Below are positions 19,265-30,171 of a stretch of 39,637 nucleotides of DNA, piece after piece; the first letter of the stretch is position 1; every line of letters starts with the position of its first letter. The stretch comes from Azolla pinnata (lineage: Eukaryota > Streptophyta > Polypodiopsida > Salviniales > Salviniaceae). The notes beneath the pieces were generated by a model. That model worked only from the letters and a program-made list of their open reading frames with translations. It was not told the DNA's origin and made no database searches. Location: assembly GCA_037176905.1 (NCBI GenBank), contig JBBBWG010033507.1:1-39637 (forward strand), given 5' to 3'. The position numbers and the translations under genes are program-made.

Positions 19265-20330
19265 TATATCCATTCAATGACAATGTTAGAGCTATGGTTT
19301 GGTTTGTCCTCAACCAACATATGACGATTGTTTGGGCATTATTGAGATTTTTTGTGCATTCGGACATTGATTCTGAAGGGAATAACTTGACAAATCCAAA
19401 AGATAATATAACGTGTTGCAAGATAACTTCAACTTAATATTTGGGTTCATGTACTAACGATGGTGCTAGCGATAAAACAACCTAGTTTGAAATAGAACTA
19501 GTTACAAATGGTTTCAACAATGAAAGATTGCATATTAGAGTGCAAGCAGCGAAAAAGGCATATAATAATATTATTAACTTGACAAAGAAAAAAAATGGTT
19601 CTAAACATTAAAAATCGATCTTGTCAGACGATTTGGTAGTCTTACATTACTTCATAATCAATATACATGGTGTCCAATTCTAAAATTTAAATCCTCTAGT
19701 GAGGTGCCAAGAACAACATGTTGACCAAATGTTTCTTTGGTGAACAGTGAATTTTTTATATCAAACAAGATGGCCACAAGTTGTCCCGAAGACTATTGCG
19801 ATCATGGGTGCCCAAGTTCGCCACTCATGCTACTAAATTAAAAGGTATTCCGATTTGGAAGCATAAACCCAATCCATGGCGTCTAGTCATAGTGATGGCA
19901 TGCATTGGTTCACAACAAAATTAGATTTGGATGCACTAGTGTGAAACGAAGAACATCGAGTCTGCATCATTATAACATCATCTAGATGACAAACACTGAT
20001 GGCAATATTTCTATTCTATCCTTTGCAATATCAAAATCCTAACACTAAAACCCATTACAAAGACACCTATACTCTGACAAAAAAGCACCCCCAGGAGAGA
20101 TTCAACAAACATTGGGCAGCCTAGATCCATGTTTTGGTCCACATGCATTACAACACTACACAACAATGTGTAAGTCCCATGGTGTCAAACAGTCAAAGAT
20201 GTTTTAGTAGTGGTCTCTATCTAGGGTTTGTTTGTAGTACTATTATACAATGTTAGGCTTGAATGTAGGCTCAACAATGTCAATGCAATCCTGACCACAC
20301 AATCGATTGATCTTTGTAACAATAGTAGCA
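19265..20330. other. No recognisable gene
   Basis: AT-rich, with stops in all frames and no domain or clear repeat recognised. It is presumably old transposon DNA following the gypsy scrap. Confidence 0.4.
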
Positions 20331-20332
20331 GG

Positions 20333-20725
20333 CACTATAAGGTATTGGCAAGTTTGATGCGCTGGTTATCGTGAAATTTATTTAGCAAAATTTTATTAAA
20401 AGTGGCAGCAAAAATCATGGTAAAGGATATAAAAAAATTGACGCGTTTTTACCACAACCTTACTACAACTTTACTATGACCTTATCATGACCTTTACCAC
20501 AACTTTACCACAACTTTTACGGCGACGTTATCGCAAGCTTTAATGCATGTATAGACGCAACCTTTACTGCACCTTTAGACATGACTTTTATTGCACTTGT
20601 AAATGTGATCTTGATTGCACTTCAAACTACACACATAAACACGACCTTTACTACACCTATAGACATAACATTTACTACACCTATAGACATAACATTTACT
20701 ACACCTATAAACGCAAGTAGCCTTA
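20333..20725 (+). mobile_element. CACTA-like left end (CACTATAAGGTATTGG) with 11-13 bp array
   Basis: The edge CACTATAAGGTATTGG at 20333 differs from the 8443 edge by one base. From about 20445 there are roughly 20 units ending in CACAAC, TGCACC or GACATGAC with TTTAC starts. A 24 bp dimer TTTACTACACCTATAGACAT occurs twice in full near 20650-20705. The layout (edge, then dense short repeats) matches the 8.44 and 23.99 kb copies. Confidence 0.65.
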
Positions 20726-20735
20726 TTTATATAGT

Positions 20736-20835
20736 TTCACACTAATTGTGCATACGCTCATGCACACTAGTCGTACATGCGCTCATACACATTTGTCTTG
20801 TATGAGCTCATACACACTAGTTGTGCATGAATGCT
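20736..20835. repeat. 25 bp tandem repeat
   Basis: Four units with the theme CACACTAGTTGTGCATRCGCTCATA (internal spacing about 25 bp), each with a CACTA-like start but no ACAAGG. Lies just inside the array of the preceding element. Confidence 0.7.
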
Positions 20836-20897
20836 TTTCCTGTGTGAAATGCATGTGAACTTTGTTTTCTTATATGTGAAAAACTTGACTCTAATAA

Positions 20898-20940
20898 TAT
20901 GGAGGTACAAGGTTTAAATCCTGCCCTGTGTACGCATAGT
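20898..20940 (+). repeat. tRNA-like segment, partial
   Basis: Only the box-B-like part, GGTACAAGGTTTAAATCCTG, remains, with the downstream CCTGTGTA of other copies. Confidence 0.35.
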
Positions 20941-21059
20941 ATTCATTCTTTTATTTTTATCTAGTTTATATAAAGGATATCACTCCTATCTATCCCCATA
21001 TTCTCACTATTTGGAAGGGGTGTACTTTGTACACTATGACAATGGTCGCATCAAAGGAC

Positions 21060-21440
21060 ATAGTGAGTTTACAGCGACCTTTACTCCACCAATAGACAAG
21101 ACCTTTATGGCAATTGTAGCTGCACTTGTAGATGGAACCGTTACTCCAAGTGTAGGCGCTGCACCTGTAGACACAACTTTACTGCAATTATAGCTGCAGT
21201 TGTACATGCGATTATTACCTTAAGTGTAGCTACACCTATAGACGCAACTGTTACTTCAAGTGTAGCTGCACCTGTAAACGCAACCATTACTCCAACTATA
21301 GCAACAACTGTAGATGTGACCATTATTGCATGTTTAGATGTGACTGTTACTAAAATTTTAGGCACTTCTACAGTCACTTCTAAATTTGTAACTACACTCG
21401 CGTCTATTGTTTCGGCAAACAACACAACTATGTTGTAGCA
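21060..21440. repeat. 12 bp array with 36 bp higher-order unit
   Basis: Units such as GTAGCTGCACCTGTAAACGC then AACCATTACTCC repeat with a 36 bp (3 x 12) period around 21220-21330. Earlier units are looser. The ORF-like reading across 21011-21452 is a repeat artefact. Confidence 0.65.
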
Positions 21441-21464
21441 AACATGCAACAAAAATATTTAAAA

Positions 21465-21720
21465 TATAATTAATAAAAGATAAAATAATACTTAATTTTT
21501 TAAAAGACTCTTCTAAATGTGATATTTTCATTTTATTTATTTTTATATACTCAATTTTGAAAACATATATATATCTTCACAAGCTTCTTCATTTTAGAAA
21601 TTCTAGAGTTTGAGAACTCTTAAGATGAATGAGAAACTCAAGCCCTAATTGTCTATTCTATAGGAGGCCTTTTTGAGACTATTCATGTGGATATTTCAAT
21701 GTTTTACTTGTCTATTTTCT
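21465..21720 (+). repeat. Composite-repeat core module
   Basis: Ordered blocks shared with 8760-8965 (CATTTTATTTATTTTTATA, AAGATGAATGAGAA, CTCAAGCCC, ACTATTCATGTGG). This copy has an extra CTATTCTATAGGAGGCC segment and, unlike the 8.76 kb copy, keeps its AT minisatellite on the right. Confidence 0.65.
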
Positions 21721-21724
21721 TCGG

Positions 21725-22450
21725 TACATATTCATTTATCTCTATATGCATGTATGCATGAATATTTATCTTTATAAGCAAACATACCTACATATTTATG
21801 AATATATACATACATATTCACATATATATGGATAGATAAATGCATATTTACCTGTGTATGCATACATACATGTATATTTACTTGTATATGGATAGATAGA
21901 TGCATATTCAGTTGTAAACGCAAGCATACATTCATATTGGCATGTATATACATACATACATTAATATTCACATATATATGTATATACACATGCATATTCA
22001 CCTATAAATACATACATACATATATCTACCTATACATGGATAACTACGTGTATATTCACCCTATATATGCATACATACATGCACATTCACCTTTACATGC
22101 ATACATACATGCATATTCATCTCTATATCCATGCATACATGCATACTCATGTGTATCTATACATATCTAATGCATATTCACCTTTATGTGCATACATACA
22201 TATACACATAAATATGCATGTATGCATGTACATCCACATGTTTATGTAGAGTTGATACGTATTTGCTGCATACGTGCACATAATTCATCTTAATATACAG
22301 AGATATGCATATTCGTCTATAAGCACATGTTTGATGCATATTCACCTGTATATGCATACATACATACATATACACAAAAAATATGTATTCATGTATATTT
22401 ACATGTATATGTATATGTATATGTATAAATACATATCGATCTATATATGG
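21725..22450. repeat. AT-rich 30 bp minisatellite, longest tract
   Basis: Clean 30 bp units around 22065-22190 (TACATGCATACATACATGCA then TATTCATCTC). Translation shows a 10-residue period in both strands, confirming the 30 bp unit. Units degrade toward both ends. Confidence 0.8.
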
Positions 22451-22533
22451 ATGATACATGATATAGAACTTTTTAGATCATAATAAAAACTATGGTAGAT
22501 CTAGCCATTATCATCAAAGCTATTGGACCTTAA

Positions 22534-22545
22534 TGGTATCAGAGT
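22534..22545 (+). other. Primer-binding-site-like TGGTATCAGAGT
   Basis: Eleven of twelve bases match the TGGTATCAGAGC that plant LTR elements use to pair with initiator tRNA-Met. No LTR end (CA) directly precedes it and no gag follows, so it may be an orphan of a lost element or chance. Confidence 0.3.
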
Positions 22546-22589
22546 GCGCCTTTTGATGAAGGTGATGGAAGTGCAACAAAATATATTGA

Positions 22590-22690
22590 GTATATTGTAT
22601 GTTGGACTAATTAGTTAGATCACTTGATTGTATCAAATGAGAATGGGGTCATAGGTTCAAATCTTCTTTATGACATTAGGTTGCACCAAA
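22590..22690 (+). repeat. tRNA-like segment, best copy
   Basis: GGACTAATTAGTTAGATCAC (D-arm/box-A-like) is followed after 31 bases by GGTCATAGGTTCAAATCTTC (box-B-like), the spacing found in tRNA genes. There is no matching acceptor stem, so it is read as a tRNA-derived repeat head rather than a tRNA gene. Confidence 0.55.
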
Positions 22691-22960
22691 TGTGGCCTAT
22701 GGTCATGTCTATATTGCATCAAATATCGTAGTATGATCACGTCAAATTTCAAGTAAAAAATTTTCCATCATAGCCACGTATTTGTTGCAACATAGACGCA
22801 TATGTTACTACAATGTAAACACAACCATACTACATATTTATTGCACATTTTGCTGCGACCATATTGGATATTTGCTACAACATAGATGAACTTGTTACTA
22901 CAATGTAGATGCGACCATACTGCATATTTATTGCACTTCATAGTAGCTGCATGGTAGTTA
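22690..22960. repeat. Degenerate GCAACATAGACGC-type repeat
   Basis: TTGTTACTACAATGTAGATG, CGACCATACTGCATATTTAT, TTGCACWTT recur with a unit near 90 bp (TGTTACTACAATGTA at about 22804 and 22889). Belongs to the composite family. Confidence 0.55.
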
Positions 22961-23162
22961 TGTAGTAGTTTCATATTAGCCTATATTAACTTGTATTCAC
23001 CTCTATATATACATACATGCATATTCATCTAAATATACTACACATTTGCTGCAGATTTGCTTCATAGTAGCTACATGGTAGTTATGTAGTAGTTGCATAT
23101 TAGCCTATATTAGCTTGTATTCACCTCTATATGTACATAGATGCATATTCATCTAAATATAC
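22936..23162. repeat. 124 bp-spaced direct repeat
   Basis: 22936-23038 and 23060-23162 share CTTCATAGTAGCTRCATGG, GTAGTTATGTAGTAGTT and CTTGTATTCACCTCTATAT, with few differences, which implies a recent local duplication joining array and minisatellite parts. Confidence 0.75.
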
Positions 23163-23345
23163 ATGCATACATGTATATTTATATCATATTTGTCTATATA
23201 TGTACATGTTTGATGCATATTCGCCCATATATGCATACATACGTACATATACACATCAATATTGACATTGACATATTCATATATATTTACAGGTATATAT
23301 AGATATGTTGATGTATAGATGCATATTGATTTGTATATGGATAGA
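23163..23345. repeat. AT-rich minisatellite
   Basis: Further units of the CATATATGCATACATACGTACATATACACAT type. Confidence 0.55.
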
Positions 23346-23394
23346 TATAGAATAGTTAGGATCAAAATTAAGATATGTTTATTATATAGACTAT

Positions 23395-23475
23395 ATAATT
23401 GTATATTGGACAAATTGGCTAGACTCATTGATTTTCTCAAATGAGATTATAAGCTCCAATCTTGGCATGGATGTT
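23395..23475 (+). repeat. tRNA-like segment
   Basis: TTGGACAAATTGGCTAGACTC, then AAATGAGATTATAAGCTCCAATCTTGG: same layout as 22590 with a mutated box B. The box-B part alone recurs at 23715-23760 (GAAATGAGGTTACAGGTTC, AAATCTTGCCTGTGA). 23475-23700 has nothing recognisable. Confidence 0.45.
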
Positions 23476-23991
23476 TTGCCCATGCAAGAGAACCTAAGTC
23501 GAGAAGGCTTGCTAAATGATAATTCTACATTATGGAACAGGCTGACTTTGGAGTAGCTTTATGATAATGGAACCAACCAGCAAAAACATTAATCTTGCAA
23601 AGACTAACCCACCGATTGTTGTGCAGTAAATTTGTAAGTCACTAGTTATTCTGGACGTGCACCAAAGTTAGAAGAATAAGTTATCTCTATTCCTTAGAAC
23701 CCACCACCTACATCCCCATGTGAAATGAGGTTACAGGTTCAAATCTTGCCTGTGATATTAAGTCGTAGCAAATGTATAGTAAATATGCAATATGGTAGCG
23801 TCTATATTGTAGTAACAAGCGCGTCTATGCTGGAAGAAATTTGCAGTCAAAAGTTTTGTAACATAGCTACATATTTGATGCAACATTGACATACTGTAGG
23901 TGCGACCATACATCTTTATTGCATATTTGCTACATTGTAGCTGCAGATTAACCTATATTAACTTGCATTCACCTATATATACACTACAAGG

Positions 23992-24180
23992 TATATGGTC
24001 GTTTGTTGCGATAGGTTGTTGCAACCTACACGTGACACGTCTAGGGAACAAATTTGCTGCGACCATTTATGCGAGTTTTGTTGCACCTATAGCTGTGAAT
24101 ATAGCCATGACTTTTTTCAAAAATTTTGACACGCCGATTTCAGCTTTGAGACTAGAATAGGGTCGAGTAAAAGAGGGGAG
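23992..24180 (+). mobile_element. CACTA-like left end (CACTACAAGGTATATGG)
   Basis: The edge at 23992 directly follows AT minisatellite DNA (ACCTATATATA), as at 8443. Inside are TTGTTGCGATAGGTTGTTGCAACC, TTTGCTGCGACC, TGCGAG and TTGCACC cores on a roughly 11-12 bp spacing. The right end was not found. Confidence 0.6.
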
Positions 24181-24229
24181 GGGCGTGGTCCTTTCGGGTT
24201 CTACCGCAGATCGCGACTACAAATTTACA

Positions 24230-24440
24230 ACAAGATTCTGTCATAGGCAAGACACTTTGAACCAATGACAGAAACGAGTGATCTAGCCAATTGTTCTAAT
24301 ATAAAATTATATAATATTATTTACAATGTAAAGATATATAAATCTATCTATATGCATTGCGTTCCAAGCAAGATTTGGACCCATTACCTCATGTTAAACA
24401 ATCTATTGGTCTACCCAACATATAATCATGTAATATATCT
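24230..24440 (-). repeat. Two tRNA-like segments in a row
   Basis: Minus-strand box-B-like GGTTCAAAGTGTCTTGCCTA (near 24245-24265) with ATTGGCTAGATCAC (near 24270-24285), and GGGTCCAAATCTTGCTTGG (near 24365-24385) with TTGGGTAGACC (near 24408-24418). An AT minisatellite piece follows to about 24600. Confidence 0.45.
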
Positions 24441-24599
24441 ACTAAACTTGTAGAACTAATATCCAATTATGTATCTATATATAGATCAATGTACATGTAT
24501 ACATCTAAATATACATGTATATATATACATGAATATATGAATATTTATGCATATATATATGTATGTATGCATATACAAGCAAATATTAAGCAAACTCAG

Positions 24600-25690
24600 G
24601 GTTCTGCTTGAGTTCTTGAGCATCCACTACACCTTCGCTGCCTCCAAATTAATACTGGTGCTCGGTAGCTGCACTTGTATCCCTAAACCTAGGATTAACT
24701 TGTAGTCCGTGATCACTCTGAAACTCTCGTCATGGATGTAATTGACGATATTCCTCCTCATCCGCATACGGCCAACAACCGCCAACCTCTATCTACACAA
24801 AAACAAGAACATTAATTAGTATAAGTTATTTATAAAATCAATTACTAATATATTAAAGTTCACAATTTTAATTTATAAAGATACTTAAAACCCCGCCTTG
24901 AAAGCCGAAGCACCTCCGCTACCCCATCTCATGGCAGACCCTGACTTGTTCTAGGTCGCACGTGCAGCGACATGTTGAGCATAACGTTTCGACGCCCCTC
25001 GTGCTAAGGCGGGCAGCTCCACTCAACATCGTGAACACTTCGGGGCCGCCCACCATCTAATCGTGGTGGTCATCTAGCTGCCTCCTGGTCTACTAGTACC
25101 CGAGCAGCTCTTGTGTAGCCGCTTTGATGGTTGGAAATATGCCTGAGTATAGTTTGACGAAGCCAAATTGAGCTCACTGCTAATAGCTTGGGCATGGGGT
25201 ACCGATTGTAAAATGCAGATATTATTTGCTCGATTACCACAATTATGTATGTTGCGGGGTCGTAGACATTCCGGACATGTACTGTCACGAGCTCAGGGAG
25301 GTGTCGATGCGCACCTCGATTAGGGTGATCCGTGACGATGCCCCCACTGTTGTCGAGGGTGTAAAATAATTGGCCGACATTGTGATCATGACCAGCTCGA
25401 TCGCTTCCAAAAGAGGTGACATGGGCGCTCCCATCGGGATCATCATCTTGTTTGCAACACCCACGTCCACGTCCACGTCCCGAACTATGGGAGGCAGGGG
25501 GCTCGTACGTGTAGATTAGCCGGAACTCAATCTGGTCTAGCTTGAGGCAGGGCTCAGCGACTCGATGAGGCCCCGAGGCTGATCCAGGGGACGTCAACCG
25601 GGGGAGTGTACACAAAGGCGTTGCTGCACGTGTCGCATGACATCCCAAGAGCTATCTCGTAGGGTTGGCCCACCTATACGGGCATGCTCC
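24600..25690 (-). other. Unidentified coding-like DNA with a probable intron
   Basis: Higher GC than its surroundings and long minus-strand open stretches (192 codons open at 25070-25648, no ATG at the start; a second frame has Gly/Arg/Val repeats from GTGGACGTGGACGTGG). A GT-AG intron is plausible at 24793-24884 (donor AA|GTATCT, acceptor TTTGTGTAG), 92 bp and AT-rich. I do not recognise the protein. It may be a gene fragment carried by a transposon or an accessory transposon ORF. No confident start, stop or frame. Confidence 0.35.
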
Positions 25691-25989
25691 TAGTTGTCTA
25701 GGGTGTGGCGATACCACGAGTGGTGGCCAAGCTTGCATCAAAGGACCCTGGCTGACCCCTCACTAGTGGGATTGGAGATAGACGCCATGCCATATATGGT
25801 CTCATCTCCTCTAATGGTGGCATCCCACCAAAATGTTGCAACATATGATATTGTCATTCTCTCATGGTTGCGTGATAAGTTTGCCACTCAGTCTCCAGTG
25901 GGTGGAATTGGCGATCTATCGGCCATCTCTATATTTTGGGGATAAAATTAAATAAAAACCCATTATAATAACAGGTTTATAGAGATATA

Positions 25990-27060
25990 ATAGTCCTAAA
26001 CTCTAATTCGCAGCAAATTCCAACAAATTTCGCTGAATTTGTTTGAAATCGGAAATTTCCATAAACTCGAATGTTGACGAATTCCCAAAATTCCCGAAAT
26101 TCCTCAAATTTCACTTAATTCCTACAAATTTAGGGTTTATGGTTTCCCAAAATTTCACAATTCACAACAAATTTCATAATGTTTGACAAATTTGTCTAAA
26201 ATTCACAAATTTGGGGAATTTCTATGAATTCCCCCAATTCCAAAACATTCCAACAATTAGTCTAAAATCGACAATTTCCACAAATTCAGACGTTGACAAA
26301 CTCTCAAAATTCCGTACATTCCTCAAATTTCACTAAATTCCTACAAATTTAGGGTTTAGGGTTTCCCAAATTTCACAATTCACAACAAATTTAGAATATT
26401 TCTTAAATTTGTCTAAAATTCACAAAATTGGGGATTTCTATAAATTCCCCCAATTCCAACAAACTTGTCTAAATTGACAATTTCCACAAATTCCTAAGTT
26501 GATAAATTCATAAAATTCCCAAAATTCCTCAAATTTCACTAAACCCCTACAAATTTAGGGCCTAGGGTTTCCGAAACTTCACAAGTCACAAAAAATGTCA
26601 AAATCCTTTAAAACTTTGTCTAAAATTTACAAATTTGGGGAATTTCTATAAATTCCTCCAATTCCAACAAATTTGTTTGAAATAGACAAGTTCCGACGTT
26701 GAAAAATTCCCAAAATTCTCAAAATTCCTCAAATTTCACTAAATTCGTACAAACTTAGGGTTTAGGGTTTCCCAAATTTCACAATTCACAACAAATTCCA
26801 GAATCTTTCACAAACTTTTGTAAAATTCACAAAATTTGGGAATTTCTATAGATTCCCTCAAATCCAACAAATTTCGCAAACTTTGTCTAAAATCGACAAA
26901 TTGCATAGATTATGACCTTGACAAATTCCCAAAATTCCCAAAATTCCTAAAATTTCTATAAATTCTTCCAATTCCAAAAAATTCCAAATTTTTTTCTAAA
27001 ATCAACAATTCTCACAAATTCACAAGAAATTTCCGAATATTTCACAAATTTGTCTAAAAA
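25990..27060. repeat. ~200-220 bp tandem repeats with telomere-like motif
   Basis: Four or more degenerate copies of a unit rich in CAAATTTC, CCCAAAATTCC and GACAATTTCC, each with CTACAAATTTAGGGTTTAGGG-like DNA. The TTTAGGG positions are 26129, 26348, 26554 and 26754 (spacings 219, 206, 200). Very low G outside that motif on this strand. Confidence 0.8.
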
Positions 27061-27345
27061 TCACAAAATTTATCCCCCAATTCCAACAAATTTCGCTAAT
27101 TTCTCCGAAAATTGACAATTTCCACAAATTCCAACACTAACAATTTCCATAATTTCTAACAATTCCACTAAAATTTCAGAAAATTTCACTAGAATTTCAG
27201 AAAGTTTGACAAAACTTTTACCAAAATTTCACTAAAAAACCACAAATTTCACAAAATTACACCAATTTGTGTAAATTTCGACAAATTTCGCCAAATTTCG
27301 AGAAATTTTGAAACATTTCGACAAGTTTTGCATATGTTTCCCAAA
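27060..27345. repeat. ~10 bp ACAAATTTCG array
   Basis: The 200 bp repeat dissolves into short units such as ACAAATTTCG, CCAAATTTCG, AGAAATTTTG. They suggest the larger unit grew from this short motif. Confidence 0.6.
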
Positions 27346-27880
27346 TTTCGCTAATTTAGCTCCACATTCTCGAAAATGCCTCAGTTGGAAGCAAGAAGAC
27401 GTACTTATCGTGCTGAAAAAGTTTGCTAAATCAACTAGAGAAGCAGGAAGAGCAGCAAGAGGAGTAGGGGGAGTAGGAGGAGCTCGCGAGCAAAGGGTGG
27501 AGGAGCAGCAGGAGGAGCCGGCAGGTAGAGGGTTTAGACGAGTTAGGAGGCAAGCAGGGTAGCAACGGGGCAACCATGCGAGCTGAGAGGAAGAGTAGGC
27601 GAGATGGAGAGCAACCAGGGTTTGGGGGAGAAAAGCAAGAACCTTGCCGCAGGTTTTGAAATATGGGGGAGAAAAGCCCCTTTTTGTTCTTTGCCGTGAG
27701 CCTGGCCGCGATCATAGCCGCGCCTCTTACTGTCATATAGATGGGTTTCAAACCCATGAACTTGTTTGAAGCACCAATTATTCCAACCGATTGACGCCTA
27801 CTCTTCTATCCCTGCCCCACCTCTGTCTACTTTTTTGTCTCTATTCGTGAAAATTTGTTCACATTCCCGTTTCCCAAGCC
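27346..27880. other. Purine-rich and repeat-like DNA without clear gene
   Basis: 27420-27640 is G/A-rich (GGAGTAGGGGGAGTAGGAGG) and open on the plus strand but low-complexity. 27650-27735 has TTGCCGCAGG, TTTGCCGTGAGCC, GGCCGCG cores like the 11 bp arrays. 27740-27790 has a minus-strand tRNA-like box B (GGGTTTGAAACCC). No gene called. Confidence 0.4.
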
Positions 27881-29753
27881 TCGTCATGTTAGATTTTACT
27901 GAGAGATTCAATCAGCTTATAGAAGCCATGCATGAACTTCAACTTGAGAATAACAACCTTCGCGAGTCATTACGGAAGCTTCAAGCTGGAATGCAAATGG
28001 AACTCTAGGAAGAAAAAACCAACTCTCCTCCAGCATCAACAAATCTTCTTCCTGTAGCGTTTGGTCTCTCATGAACCCTTTCTCCGACTACTTTCCATCC
28101 CACTGCAAGCTTGGAGCCTAAGGTCAATTTGTCTGACAAGTTCGATGGCACAAGGGCGCACTTCCGAGGGTTCATAAATCAGATCAAGTTTATTGTCCAA
28201 CTAAAGCCTCAACGATATTCGGATGATTTACATCAAGTTGGTCTCCTTAGGACCCACCCCTATCTTAGGAGCTGCACAAGCCTGGCTCCCACCACTGGTG
28301 AAAACATCATCACCACTTTTACACAACTTTCCTACCTTTTTAGCAGAGTTCGAAGCAACATTTTGGGATATGGACCGACGCCGAACATCCATCACCAAAC
28401 TCTATTCATTCCATCAAGGTATGCGTCTAGTGTCTGTCAATGCCTCTGAGTTCCGACAATTAGCATGTGATGTTCACTAGGATGACCAAGCACTCCGTGA
28501 CCATTTTCGTCCGGGCCTTTGAAGCGATGTTAAAAATCTACTACTCAACTTCGCGGAACCTACTTCTTTGTCGGAAGCCATCATGCAAGCAGTCAGTTGT
28601 GACAATCAGCTTTTTGAGCTTCGTCCGGAGGAACGAGCGACATCAAGGTGGCAACCAAGTTCGAGAACCCCTTCAACATCATCGTCCGATGACCCTGTGC
28701 CAATGGAAATTGACTGAGCTCAAGCCCCACTAAGGTTGAAAGAAGGTTTCGACGAACCAATGGGTTGTGTCCATATTATGGTGACTCTACCCATCTAATT
28801 CGTTTCTTCCCAATAAAAAATGAACAACGACAATTCTCTATGAGTAGACGGCCCCAACAGCCGGAAAACGAAGGTGTCCAACTACAATAGGAGCCATAAG
28901 ATTAGACAACCCGAATTCATGTTGCTCCCAATGTTGCATTACATCTACTAATTATTTTTCCTTCCCGGTAAGCATTCATTTCAAGATAAGTTCAATTGAT
29001 TCTTTAGCGCTTCTTGATTCCGGGGCAACCACATGTTTTATAGATAAAAAAGTTCGTTCATAACCACAAATTTCTAGTTGTTCAGTTGTCTAAGCCAATT
29101 CCAATGGAAGCTATCGATGGGCGTATTCTTTCCTCTGGCGCAGTTACAAAAACCACCGGCCCACTCCTCTTCCAGCTTGGGCATCACTGGGAGGTCTTGA
29201 AGTTTTACATCACCAGTTCAGCACGACACCTAAACTTGGTTTGTCCTAGCTGAAAGCACATATTGGTGCAACCACTCAATTACTTTTATATCACAACCTC
29301 GCCTAGAGATTTTGGCCGACAAGGCAATATCTAATGTTGCAGCATCAGAATGGCCTGAATTGGTGGCGCTCAACTCTCCATTCGAGGTGGAAACAACTCC
29401 ACGAAGGATGGTCATCTCCTAGTCTCAACAAAGGCAATCGTGCATCATATTGTCGGATCCAACACTCGAATTCCTATGCACACAACAATGGACCCATTGC
29501 CATCGAAGTTTGAGGACTTTCAAGATGTGTTCGAGAAAAAAAATGTGGATCTCTTTCCTGAACATCGACCCTATGACTATACGATTGACTTGCAAGAAGG
29601 TGTCAGTCCCCCATTTGGCCCAATTTATGGGTTGTCTAAACTAGAGCTTCGGGTACTTTGGACTTATCTCAATGAGAACCTTGAAAAGGGGTTTATTCAA
29701 CATTCAAAATCACCAACAGGAGCTCCAATACTGTTCATGAAGAAGAAAGATTG

Positions 29754-30171
29754 TGTCACGACCGAAGCTTGTCGGCAACGATGGACTCGGAAGACTCGAA
29801 CACGACAAGAAGAAAACCAGATAAGAACAAGAAAAAAAGGTTTGTATTACCAAAAGACTTGGACTACAAGGCACCGAAGACTGGCGTTGAACCGGATTGG
29901 TTCAATACTGAGACTAGCTCGATATTTATACAGGTCTAGGCCTCATGCATGCTCACCACGTGGCTTGCATGCATGATTGCCACTTGGGTGGCTCTGAGGA
30001 CTTGCGATGTCGATAGATATCGCAAGTCATTTTTTAATGTTAATATGGTAGTGTTGTAATGTATTATCAAGTATAAAAGTATTAGTTTAGTTGGTAAGAT
30101 ATCTGTCTATATAGTTATAGGTTACAAGTTCAAACCTACAAATGAACCTTCTTGTGTTGGTACTCATGACA
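29754..30171 (-). mobile_element. Solo LTR with perfect 5 bp target duplication
   Basis: 418 bp with ends TGTCA...TGACA (a 5 bp terminal inverted repeat), flanked by GATTG at 29749-29753 and GATTG at 30172-30176. Removing it rejoins the RT frame between KKKD and CSLRL. On the minus strand it has CCACGTGG then CTGTATAAATATCG (TATA near 29920-29932), so it is transcribed leftward; the start TGTCATGAGTACC recalls the G-box LTR family. Solo LTRs form by recombination between the two LTRs of an inserted element. Confidence 0.93.
30001..30026. repeat. Hairpin in solo LTR
   Basis: CTTGCGAT (30001-30008) and ATCGCAAG (30019-30026) form an 8 bp inverted repeat with a 10 base loop. Confidence 0.6.

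Noticed and set aside
21725-22460. Several 60-90 codon frames with HIHLYMHTY-like repeats (also at 6.2, 7.7, 8.5 and 23.2 kb)
   Set aside because: They are translations of the 30 bp AT-rich minisatellite in several frames and both strands.
22590-22690. A true tRNA gene
   Set aside because: Box A and box B-like parts are present, but there is no pairing acceptor stem and the T-arm does not pair well.
25694-25945. 83-codon plus-strand frame as a gene
   Set aside because: No domain, no supporting splice or promoter context, and it borders satellite DNA; could be a scrap but not supportable.
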